Of a stretch of DNA of 15,873 nucleotides, positions 1-6,447 are shown piece by piece. Within the stretch, counting starts at the first letter, position 1. Each line of letters begins with the position of its first letter. A model generated the notes under the pieces. It saw only the letters and a program-made list of their open reading frames with translations. It had not been told where the DNA came from and did not search any database. The DNA comes from an uncultured Verrucomicrobiota bacterium (lineage in GTDB: Bacteria > Verrucomicrobiota > Kiritimatiellia > RFP12 > UBA1067): contig CAMOXA010000015.1 of NCBI GenBank assembly GCA_946628745.1, positions 1 to 15,873 on the forward strand. Direction: 5' to 3'. A program made the translations under genes and the position numbers.

Positions 1-709
1 TGACGCGGGCGACCTCCGACGACTTCGCCACTCTCGCCTCCTCGCCCAGAAGCATTCCCCGGGCGCCGTCGAGCCGCATCTCCAGCGACTTGCGCTCCTG
101 TGCGGCGGCAATGGCCCGCTCGTGCACAGCGCCGCCGATTCGAGAATAGATTTCGGTTCCTGTCGCCTGTTCGAGTATTCTGGAGCGCTGCTTGTCGTCG
201 TCCTTTCCGCCGCGGATGGAAAGAAACTCGTCGAACCTGCCTTGCGCGAGCATGGCCGTTCGCAAGAACTGGTCGAAGCTTTCCGCGCCTACGAGAGACA
301 TGGTCTTTTTGGCTAGTTCGGTGCCTGTGCCGGGTATTTCGGTCCACACGCCCCGTTCCATCGCCGCGAGTCGGCGCTCGGGCGGCTGAAACGGATTGCG
401 CGAGCCCGGGCGCGAGCGCTTGTGCATCCACGTGGCGCGGTATACATTCTCACCGCACGAGAACTCGACTTCGGCGCGGCAGGATTTCGTTCCTCGCGTC
501 ATGGCTTCGTCGTGCGTGTTCGATATGTCGACGCGCGCCGTGCGCCCGAAAAGAGCGAGCGTGACGGCGTCGAGTATCGTAGTCTTGCCGGCGCCAGTCT
601 CGCCCGATATCAGAAACAGTCCGTCGCGGTAGTCCGCAGCCGAAAGATTGATCGTCCACGCGCCGGCGAGCGAATTGAGATTCTCGAATGCAATGCGCAA
701 CAGCTTCAT
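1..709 (-). CDS. sbcC: SbcC, N-terminal part (partial, runs off window)
   Basis: This is the N-terminal 236 residues of the ATPase subunit of the SbcCD (Mre11-Rad50-like) DNA repair nuclease, which opens hairpins and double-strand ends. I translated it from the minus strand, starting at the ATG at 709-707. The protein begins MKLLRIAFENLNSLAG and has a Walker A motif GETGAGKTT near residues 36-44 followed by LDAVTLALFG. About 120 residues later comes FLRTAMLAQGRFDEFL, the Q-loop/lead-in region typical of SbcC, and then the start of the coiled-coil arm. The Walker B and C-terminal half lie outside the window. The start overlaps the sbcD stop as ATGA, and a GGGAGG ribosome site lies 6 nt upstream, so the two are translationally coupled. 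The frame is open to the window edge with no sign of damage. Confidence 0.93.
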   Translation of the reverse strand, partial: MKLLRIAFENLNSLAGAWTINLSAADYRDGLFLISGETGAGKTTILDAVTLALFGRTARVDISNTHDEAMTRGTKSCRAEVEFSCGENVYRATWMHKRSRPGSRNPFQPPERRLAAMERGVWTEIPGTGTELAKKTMSLVGAESFDQFLRTAMLAQGRFDEFLSIRGGKDDDKQRSRILEQATGTEIYSRIGGAVHERAIAAAQERKSLEMRLDGARGMLLGEEARVAKSSEVARV

Positions 710-1938
710 TCGACGCCTCCCGCCGCTTCGGCGAACATCGCCATGTACGAGGCTATCTCGCTTTCGCTGAAATTGCGGACGCTGTCTCTCAGCTTGCGCT
801 CGGCGACGTCGCGCGGCTTGAGCTGGCGTATGCCGCGCCCGGCGAACGCACGAAGGCCGGACGTCTCGCGCATTACCGGGCGGACATCGTTCTCTTCTAG
901 AATCAACGTTCCCGAATCCGCCGCGATGGCGCGCAAATCGGTCCAATGCCCGCGCGACTCTCCTTCAAAGTCTTTCAGTTGGATGCGCACGAACCGCCTT
1001 TTGGCGCGGTCCGCCGCGACGAGCTCCGCGAGCTTCGCTTTCGCGACGTCCGGCGTGTCGCAGAGCGTGAGAACGGGAACGAACGCGGGAACGGCTCTTT
1101 TTTCCACTTTGGGAATCTCGCCCGGTCCGCCAAAGGTGACGACGTTTACGGATTTGCCGAAACGCGCCTCGTCAAAACTCATGCAAAGCGGCGAGCCTGA
1201 ATAGAACATGCGCCCGGCGCCGCCGCGGACCTGCTGGGGTACGTGCAGATGGCCGAGCGCGACATAGTCCGCGGCCGCGAGCGGCGAAGGGTCGTAGGCT
1301 TCGATGCCGCCTACGCGCCGGCAGCGCTCCGATTCAGCGTCAGAGGGTTCCGCGTCGAGAATCGTGCAGTGGGCCGCCGCCACGACCGGCGCGCCCGGGG
1401 CCGCCGAGCGCGCGGCGGCGATCGCCGCGGACGAGTGCGCGCACCATCCGGCGCGCACCTTCTCTTCGCGTGACGCGTCCGCGGCTGTTTCGCGAGCTCC
1501 GAAATTGGCGAGCTCGGCGTCGTACATGAAAGGCACAGCGGCGACCGCGAGCGCGGGGCGGGAGTCGTCGCCATCCACGACGACAACCTCGCGCGAGAGA
1601 TCGCCGGCGGCGGACGCGACAACCGAAATGCCAAGTTCGCCGAGCAGATTCGAGGGCGCCGCGAGAAGCTTGCAGCTGTCGTGGTTGCCGGCGATGGCCA
1701 CGACCTTGCGGCACAGGTGCTCCTTGACGGCACGCGCGAGAAAGCCGTAATAGAGGGACTGCGCCTGGGGAGACGGCGCTTTGACATCAAAGATGTCGCC
1801 GGCGACGAGCAGAACGTCGGCGTGCTCTTCTACAAGCAGCGCGGCGAGCCAGTCGAGAAACGCGGCGTGTTCCATGCTGCGATCCTCTTCGTGCAGCCGC
1901 GCGCCAAGGTGCCAGTCGCTCGTGTGCACGAGTTTCAT
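706..1938 (-). CDS. sbcD: SbcD exonuclease subunit (metallophosphoesterase)
   Basis: This 410-aa protein is the Mn-dependent nuclease subunit of SbcCD. The calcineurin-like phosphoesterase motifs are present in order: D8-W-H10 at the N-terminus, AGDIFD with D48, AGNHD with N85-H86, AAH190, and GHLH at 229-232. These residues form the two-metal site of Mre11/SbcD. FYSGSPL near residues 245-251 is also typical of SbcD. The C-terminal part (about 280-400) fits the capping and SbcC-binding region. Its length matches E. coli SbcD (about 400 aa). The ATG at 1938 overlaps the upstream ATPase stop (ATGA), and the stop overlaps the sbcC start in the same way, so lolD-sbcD-sbcC are tightly coupled. Product and partner are both supported by the adjacent sbcC. 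Confidence 0.95.
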   Translation of the reverse strand: MKLVHTSDWHLGARLHEEDRSMEHAAFLDWLAALLVEEHADVLLVAGDIFDVKAPSPQAQSLYYGFLARAVKEHLCRKVVAIAGNHDSCKLLAAPSNLLGELGISVVASAAGDLSREVVVVDGDDSRPALAVAAVPFMYDAELANFGARETAADASREEKVRAGWCAHSSAAIAAARSAAPGAPVVAAAHCTILDAEPSDAESERCRRVGGIEAYDPSPLAAADYVALGHLHVPQQVRGGAGRMFYSGSPLCMSFDEARFGKSVNVVTFGGPGEIPKVEKRAVPAFVPVLTLCDTPDVAKAKLAELVAADRAKRRFVRIQLKDFEGESRGHWTDLRAIAADSGTLILEENDVRPVMRETSGLRAFAGRGIRQLKPRDVAERKLRDSVRNFSESEIASYMAMFAEAAGGVE

Positions 1939-2567
1939 GCGAGTGGCCGCTCCCGCAAAACTCCGTCTTCAAGCGAGAGCGTCCTGTCGCACACGGCGGC
2001 GGCGTCAAGGGAATGCGTCACCATAACGAGCGCGGTCTCGCCCTTTGAAAGGCCAGTCAGCATCTCGAGTATGCCGGCTCCGGTCATGGCGTCGAGGTTG
2101 CCGGTCGGTTCGTCGGCGAGCACGAGTTTCGGACCCGTCTCGAGCGCGCGGGCGAGCGCGACGCGTTGGCGTTCGCCGCCGGAGAGCTCCGACGGCAGAT
2201 GCGCCGCGCGGGCCGAGAGACCCACCGCGTCGACAAGTTCGCGGGCGCGGCGCGTGGCGGCGGCCATGTCGCACCGCCTGGCCATCGCAGGCAGAAGGAC
2301 GTTCTCGAGAACGGTCAGCTCCGGCATGAGGTGGTACGACTGGAAGACTAAACCTATGTCACGCGGACGGATGACGCGCCCCGAGGTGGGCTTAAGCAGT
2401 CCGCCGAGAATGTGAAGGAGAGTCGACTTGCCGGCGCCGGACCGACCTAGTATCGCGACTCTCTCGCCCGCAGACACCGCGAGATCTACGCCTTTAAGCA
2501 CCTCGACAGGCGGCTGGCCGGGTATCGAGAAACTTTTTCTCACTGCGCTCGTTTCGAGGACTGGCAT
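1935..2567 (-). CDS. lolD: LolD-like ABC transporter ATP-binding protein
   Basis: This 210-aa cytoplasmic ATPase belongs to the LolD/MacB/FtsE group. Visible motifs are Walker A GRSGAGKST (41-49), Q-loop VFQSYHLMPELTVLENV (Q76), signature LSGGERQRVALARAL (from 128), Walker B LVLADEPTGNLD (148-159) and H-loop VTHS (H185). The YHLMPELTVLENV stretch and the short length fit LolD, which with LolC/E releases outer-membrane lipoproteins from the inner membrane to LolA. The permease that ends 11 nt upstream of this start is the obvious partner. The start is supported by GAGGAG 6 nt before the ATG. The remaining alternative is another MacB-type exporter, since the ATPases alone do not separate these well. 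Confidence 0.88.
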   Translation of the reverse strand: MPVLETSAVRKSFSIPGQPPVEVLKGVDLAVSAGERVAILGRSGAGKSTLLHILGGLLKPTSGRVIRPRDIGLVFQSYHLMPELTVLENVLLPAMARRCDMAAATRRARELVDAVGLSARAAHLPSELSGGERQRVALARALETGPKLVLADEPTGNLDAMTGAGILEMLTGLSKGETALVMVTHSLDAAAVCDRTLSLEDGVLRERPLA

Positions 2568-2577
2568 TTCACGCTCC

Positions 2578-3831
2578 TCATTCGTTCAAAGCCGCTACCG
2601 GATCTTTCGCGGCGGCGAGCATCGCCGGCACGAGAGAGGCGAGCAGGCCGAAAATGTATATTATGACGACGACATAGACAACATCCGACGCGACGATGCG
2701 ATGGGGTATCTCGCTCAAATTGTAGATTTGCGGAGGAAAGACCTGCATACCCATTTTCGCGAGCCACTCCACGATTCTCTGGAGATTCGAGAGAACCGCC
2801 CAGCTCGCGGCGAGTCCCAGCAGCACGCCGGCCGTGCACTGTATGAGACCGTGCGCCAGAAAGACACCCATGATCTTCAGGCGGCTGAAGCCAAGCGCTT
2901 TCAAAAGACCAATCTCCGGCGTCTTCTGGACCGTGAGCACGAGAAGCGTGTTCATGACGCAGAAAAGCGCGACAAGCGAGATGAGCAGAAGCAGAATCGC
3001 CGTCATGTTCGTTTCGACGGCGAGCGCGTCGAAAAGCTGGCGGTCGGCCTCGCGCCAGGTCATGAGGCGGTACCGCGAGCGATCGACGGGCAGCGCCTTG
3101 ACGAGCGCGGCGAAACGCGATTCGTCGGTAGGGCAATCTGTACGGATGTGGATGGCGACAACGCCTTCTTCGACGCCGATCAGGTCGCGAGCGGAGTCCA
3201 GATCGGCTATCGCATAACCCGAGTCGTAGTCGTAGTGTCCGCTCGAGAATATGCCGCCGACGCGCCACTTGCGCGGCAGGTAAACTTCGTCAGGCAGGGG
3301 CGGGGCGCAGACGGTCACTTCGTCGCCGACCCACACGCCGATTGACCGCGCGAGCTCCAGGCCGACGACCACGCTGTCGGGTTCGAGATCGAAACTGCCC
3401 GCGACCGGCTCGCCGACATCGTATGCGCCGCGGAATTCTCCGCCGGAGATGCCGACAAGGACCGGCGCGAGGACGCGTCCGTTCTGCGAGAGAAGTATCC
3501 TGCTGTCGACCTCGGGCGTCACGCACGTGACGCCCGGCACGCGGCGCAGGCTCTCGGCCGTCTCGTTCTCGCCGGTGACGAGCCTGCCGCCGTGAGCCAT
3601 GATTGATACGTGGGGTTTGAACTCCAGTATCTTCTTTCGCCACTCGTCGCCGAAGCCGGTCATCACGCTTCTGACGATGATGACGACCGCGACGCCGAGA
3701 AGCACGCCGATTATCGACACGCAAGTTATGGCCGAAGCGACGGATCGCTTCGGCCTTATGTACTTGAGCGCCAGAAACAGCGGGAAGTTCAAAGCACCGC
3801 CGTCCTTAGATGTCGACTTCAACGCCGACAT
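2578..3831 (-). CDS. LolC/LolE-like lipoprotein-releasing permease (FtsX family)
   Basis: This is the inner-membrane permease that would work with the ATPase downstream. With the outermost ATG it is 417 aa. The layout is typical of LolC/E: a short N-terminus FPLFLALKYIRPKRS, a first membrane helix at about 35-57 (SIIGVLLGVAVVIIVRSVMTGF), a periplasmic domain of about 215 residues, then three helices at about 276-300, 320-346 and 382-406. KTPEIGLLKALGFSRLKIMGVFL and YNLSEIPHRI before the last helix are hallmarks of the Lol branch rather than MacB. The start is uncertain. The ATG at 3831 overlaps the previous gene by 26 nt with no ribosome site, whereas a TTG at 3792 lies just after the upstream stop, has AAGGA 10 nt before it, and gives a 404-aa protein beginning MNFPLFLALKYIRP, a better family match. 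Only one permease gene is present, so it may act as a homodimer. Confidence 0.88.
   Translation of the reverse strand: MSALKSTSKDGGALNFPLFLALKYIRPKRSVASAITCVSIIGVLLGVAVVIIVRSVMTGFGDEWRKKILEFKPHVSIMAHGGRLVTGENETAESLRRVPGVTCVTPEVDSRILLSQNGRVLAPVLVGISGGEFRGAYDVGEPVAGSFDLEPDSVVVGLELARSIGVWVGDEVTVCAPPLPDEVYLPRKWRVGGIFSSGHYDYDSGYAIADLDSARDLIGVEEGVVAIHIRTDCPTDESRFAALVKALPVDRSRYRLMTWREADRQLFDALAVETNMTAILLLLISLVALFCVMNTLLVLTVQKTPEIGLLKALGFSRLKIMGVFLAHGLIQCTAGVLLGLAASWAVLSNLQRIVEWLAKMGMQVFPPQIYNLSEIPHRIVASDVVYVVVIIYIFGLLASLVPAMLAAAKDPVAALNE
3803..3807 (-). promoter_or_regulatory. Ribosome binding site supporting a TTG start for the Lol permease
   Basis: AAGGA overlaps the TAA stop of the upstream toroid gene and lies 10 nt before a TTG at 3792-3790. 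No comparable site precedes the ATG at 3831. The spacing is a little long, so the alternative start is favoured but not proven. Confidence 0.5.
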
Positions 3832-5497
3832 CGCTCTTGTCGACAGCGGCCTCGGCGGCGTCCTTGGCGTCCTCCTCAGCCACGGCCGCCTTTGTCTGGG
3901 TCGTTGGCAGATAGCGGTAGTAGACCATCAGCTGCAGCGCGACAAGGCAGGTGTCCATGACAGGACGCGAAGTGTGCACGTCGTTGTTCTTGAAGTAGCC
4001 CTGCTTGTGCTCCTTGCCGGACCAGTCCTTGACCTTGGCGGCCTCGTCGATGATCTTCGCGGGGTAGAGCTTTTTCATAGCGAGGTTCCACTTCTGCCAC
4101 GTCATCTCGTCCGTCTTGGTCGCGCCCTGCTTCATGCCGGCTTGATACTTGCACTGCGTAGCGTAGTAGCAGTAGTACTGAGGGCAGGTGCCCGGGAGCG
4201 GTCCGCCCGCTTTGGCGCCACCCTGGCCGTCGAACGAAGGCTCCCACTCGCGCATGAAGTTGAGCGCGTCGGTAACCTCCTTCTTGTTGCCGTAGCCGAG
4301 AAGCTGCATGGCGAGGCATCCCGTCGCCGTGAGCCCGGTCGGGTTGCCGTTGGCGGTGTAGTTGAAGCCGCCGTTCTTGAAGTTGCGCGTCTGCAGGCAC
4401 CTGATGGCCTTCTTTATGCACTCGTCCAGCCCTTCGGGATGCAGACCCGCCATCTTGCCGGCCTTGAGCGCCTGCAGCGCCCAGCCCGCGAACGACATGT
4501 CGTCGCGGTCTGACTTCGGGTTTATCTTGTAGTCCCAGCCGCCCGTCGGCGACTGGCCGCGGACGATGCGGTCGAGGCAGACGTACGCCGCGTCCTTGCA
4601 GTTCGGGTTTTTGGTCATGCCGAACGCCTCGCAAAGCGCGTACGTCGCAATCAGGAACGCGTACTCGTTGCCGTCGGCGCCCTGCATCTTCACGACGGGT
4701 CCATTTTGCTGGAGGCACCCTATTATGTAGTTGAGCGCCTGCTGCACGACGGGTCCGAAGTCCTTTTGGAAAGGAGACGGGGAGCCCGGGTACTCGCCGT
4801 GGGCGAGATAGGTCAGAACCGCGAGGCTTGTGTTGGCGAGCTTGTTGCCGCCGGCCCAGCTGCCGTCGCTGGCCTGATGGGCCTTCAGCCACCAGAGAAC
4901 CTTCATGACCGTCGCCTCGGTGATCTGGTCGCCGTAGCCAGCGCCGCCTCTCGTCGCCGCGCCGATGGAACCCGGAGTGCGCGAACCGACCATAGATTTC
5001 ATCTTGACGGGCGAATCGACGAAAGCGACCGTGTCCTGCGGGGCGGGCTTCACCGAAACCTGCTGAGAGGGCGGCGAGGCGACCGGAGTTATCTCCGAGA
5101 CCGGGCCGGGATTGGGCGTGTCTACCATCACGTCGACCTCTTCCAGAGGCGGTGGCTCGATATCGTCCGGCGGCTCCTCGGGCGGCTCTTCGACGTCCGG
5201 CGGCTCCTCGGCGGCTTCGGCTATCGTCACCTTGTACTCGTCGCCCTTGTCTTTGGGCATCATGGTCATAACGACCATGACCACGACCAGGAGCAGCACG
5301 GTCGTAACCGCGATAAGCGGGGCGGCCTGACGCTGCAGCTCGATGCGCGCGAGCTTGTACTCGGCGGTGTTGCGAGGCGCGCCCAGGCCCGCGAACATGT
5401 CCTTGAGCCGCTGGAAGTACCCTTTCTCCTTGTACTTCGCGCTCAACTCTTCGATGTCTACGGGCGCTATCTCTTCGATTGCTTCCTCTTCACTCAT
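3806..5497 (-). CDS. TonB-shaped membrane protein with squalene-cyclase/prenyltransferase-type toroid domain
   Basis: This 563-aa protein sits where TonB would be in an exbB-exbD operon. Residues 1-57 are a charged, probably cytoplasmic tail, and 58-80 are one membrane helix (LIAVTTVLLLVVVMVVM). Residues 94-155 are rich in Pro and Glu/Asp (EEPPDVEEPPEEPPDD), like the periplasm-spanning TonB linker. From about 185 to 535 comes an alpha/alpha repeat domain with QW-type motifs: QASDGSW (208-214), QSPTGGW (315-321) and NGGFNY (375-380). DMSFAGWALQALKAG, YYCYYATQ and ALQLMVYYRYLPT are typical of PVC-group 'prenyltransferase/squalene oxidase repeat' proteins. DRDD (330-333) resembles the cyclase DxDD acid motif, but no terpenoid genes are nearby and a scaffold or binding role is equally possible. 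There is no TonB C-terminal domain. The start is supported by TAAGGAGTCGAAATG, with the ribosome site overlapping the exbD stop. Function is unknown; coupling to ExbBD is inferred from order and topology. Confidence 0.85.
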   Translation of the reverse strand: MSEEEAIEEIAPVDIEELSAKYKEKGYFQRLKDMFAGLGAPRNTAEYKLARIELQRQAAPLIAVTTVLLLVVVMVVMTMMPKDKGDEYKVTIAEAAEEPPDVEEPPEEPPDDIEPPPLEEVDVMVDTPNPGPVSEITPVASPPSQQVSVKPAPQDTVAFVDSPVKMKSMVGSRTPGSIGAATRGGAGYGDQITEATVMKVLWWLKAHQASDGSWAGGNKLANTSLAVLTYLAHGEYPGSPSPFQKDFGPVVQQALNYIIGCLQQNGPVVKMQGADGNEYAFLIATYALCEAFGMTKNPNCKDAAYVCLDRIVRGQSPTGGWDYKINPKSDRDDMSFAGWALQALKAGKMAGLHPEGLDECIKKAIRCLQTRNFKNGGFNYTANGNPTGLTATGCLAMQLLGYGNKKEVTDALNFMREWEPSFDGQGGAKAGGPLPGTCPQYYCYYATQCKYQAGMKQGATKTDEMTWQKWNLAMKKLYPAKIIDEAAKVKDWSGKEHKQGYFKNNDVHTSRPVMDTCLVALQLMVYYRYLPTTQTKAAVAEEDAKDAAEAAVDKSDVGVEVDI

Positions 5498-5506
5498 TTC
5501 GACTCC

Positions 5507-5923
5507 TTACATTGAGAATACGCTGACGCTGTAGAGCTTGTACTTGTAGCACCGGTCCAGCAAATCGACGAGCGCTTTGTGCGGGCTGTCGAGCGCGCAC
5601 TTGATTATGATCGGCGTGTCGGTGGAGACCGCGGCGGTGTCCTTGAGGTTTTTGTCGAGCTGGTCGAGCGTGACCTCGCGGCCGTCGCGCACGTAGACGC
5701 CCTTGCGGTACGAACCGAAAGCCTTGCCGATGTCGATCTTGAAGGTTACATCGTCCGGCGTGGAGGTGCTCGAAGGCGGACTGGGCGCCGGTCTGTTGAC
5801 GTTCAGACGCGAGAGGATGTCCTCCTGCTTGATCGTCACGACGAAAAAGATGATCAGTTCGAAAACGACGTCGATCATCGGCGTCATGTCGAGCTGGGGG
5901 TTGTCCTGGGGCTTTCTTGCCAT
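5507..5923 (-). CDS. ExbD/TolR-type proton channel subunit, second copy
   Basis: This 138-aa ExbD-family protein has a short cytoplasmic N-terminus, one membrane helix and a periplasmic domain. The core reads LDMTPMIDVVFELIIFFVVT (11-30). D18 aligns with the proton-carrying Asp of E. coli ExbD (D25). E22, one turn further in the helix, is an extra acidic residue. A Pro/Ser/Thr linker (RPAPSPPSSTSTPDD) replaces the longer linker of the other copy. The periplasmic part ends TPIIIKCALDSPHKALVDLL...YSVSVFSM, the ExbD fold's last strand. Its first 30 residues match the other ExbD at 28 positions. The ATG lies 2 nt after the preceding exbD stop, with GGGGAGG inside that gene's last codons. The paralogue pair probably forms a heterodimer in the ExbB pore. 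Confidence 0.93.
   Translation of the reverse strand: MARKPQDNPQLDMTPMIDVVFELIIFFVVTIKQEDILSRLNVNRPAPSPPSSTSTPDDVTFKIDIGKAFGSYRKGVYVRDGREVTLDQLDKNLKDTAAVSTDTPIIIKCALDSPHKALVDLLDRCYKYKLYSVSVFSM
5837..5923 (-). repeat. Paralogous repeat, copy B (5' end of second exbD)
   Basis: The 87 nt encoding the start and membrane helix of the second exbD match 6337-6423 exactly 500 nt away at 78 of 87 positions by my count. Positions 5865-5902 (38 nt) are identical to 6365-6402, including every third codon base. The similarity stops abruptly on both sides. Confidence 0.9.
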
Positions 5924-5925
5924 GG

Positions 5926-6423
5926 TTACTTGCCTCCCCTTATTTTGCCGGTGAAGAGCCTCGGGCGCAACGCCCCGTCGGTCTTGTCCTCGGCCACCGC
6001 CATGAACGATATTTTCCAGATGCCCGCCGAAGTGCAGGCGTCCATGACGTCTTTTACCGCGCTGTGCGGTGTTTCAAAGTCGGCGCGTATGAGGACGGGG
6101 AACTCGTGCCCGTACCGTTCCATGCGCTGCTTGACTCTCGCCTTCACCTCTTCTTTGGTGATAGGCTTGTCGCCCATCGAAATGCGCGGATTCTTGAGGC
6201 GTCGGCCGTGCTTGTCCACGCTCGCGATGTCGATCTGCATGCGCTCCGGCGGCAGTTCGTCCGCCGTGAGCACTATGCCGTGCTGCCCCGTCTCCAGCTC
6301 GATCGTCTCATCCTTCTTCTGGGCCTCCGTAAGGGTGACTACGAAAAAGATGATGAGTTCGAAGACGACGTCGATCATCGGCGTCATGTCGAGCTGGGGG
6401 TTTTCCTGTGGCCTGCGTGCCAT
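5926..6423 (-). CDS. ExbD/TolR-type proton channel subunit, first copy
   Basis: This 165-aa ExbD paralogue is nearly identical to the next gene over its first 30 residues (MARRPQENPQLDMTPMIDVV onward) and diverges after the membrane helix. D18 is the expected proton-relay Asp, and E22 is again present. The periplasmic domain is longer: a linker rich in E and K, a segment DIASVDKHGRRLKNPRISMG, then FPVLIRADFETPHSAVKDVM, which aligns with the equivalent part of the second copy. A basic C-terminal extension (RPRLFTGKIRGGK) goes beyond the usual ExbD end. A perfect GGAGGT ribosome site lies 5 nt before the ATG. It lies 24 nt after exbB, and the product should co-assemble with that protein in the inner membrane. 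Confidence 0.93.
   Translation of the reverse strand: MARRPQENPQLDMTPMIDVVFELIIFFVVTLTEAQKKDETIELETGQHGIVLTADELPPERMQIDIASVDKHGRRLKNPRISMGDKPITKEEVKARVKQRMERYGHEFPVLIRADFETPHSAVKDVMDACTSAGIWKISFMAVAEDKTDGALRPRLFTGKIRGGK
6337..6423 (-). repeat. Paralogous repeat, copy A (5' end of first exbD)
   Basis: This is the partner of the repeat at 5837-5923 and covers the first 29 codons of the first exbD. Beyond it, the two genes are recognisable as relatives only at protein level. This points to duplication followed by conversion or strong constraint on the membrane segment. Confidence 0.9.
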
Positions 6424-6447
6424 GTTCTACCTCCGGTTTTCGGCAGG

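Noticed and set aside
3806..5497. Calling the toroid gene a squalene-hopene cyclase
   Set aside because: It has a TonB-like anchor and linker, only about 350 residues of repeat domain instead of about 630, and no isoprenoid genes nearby.
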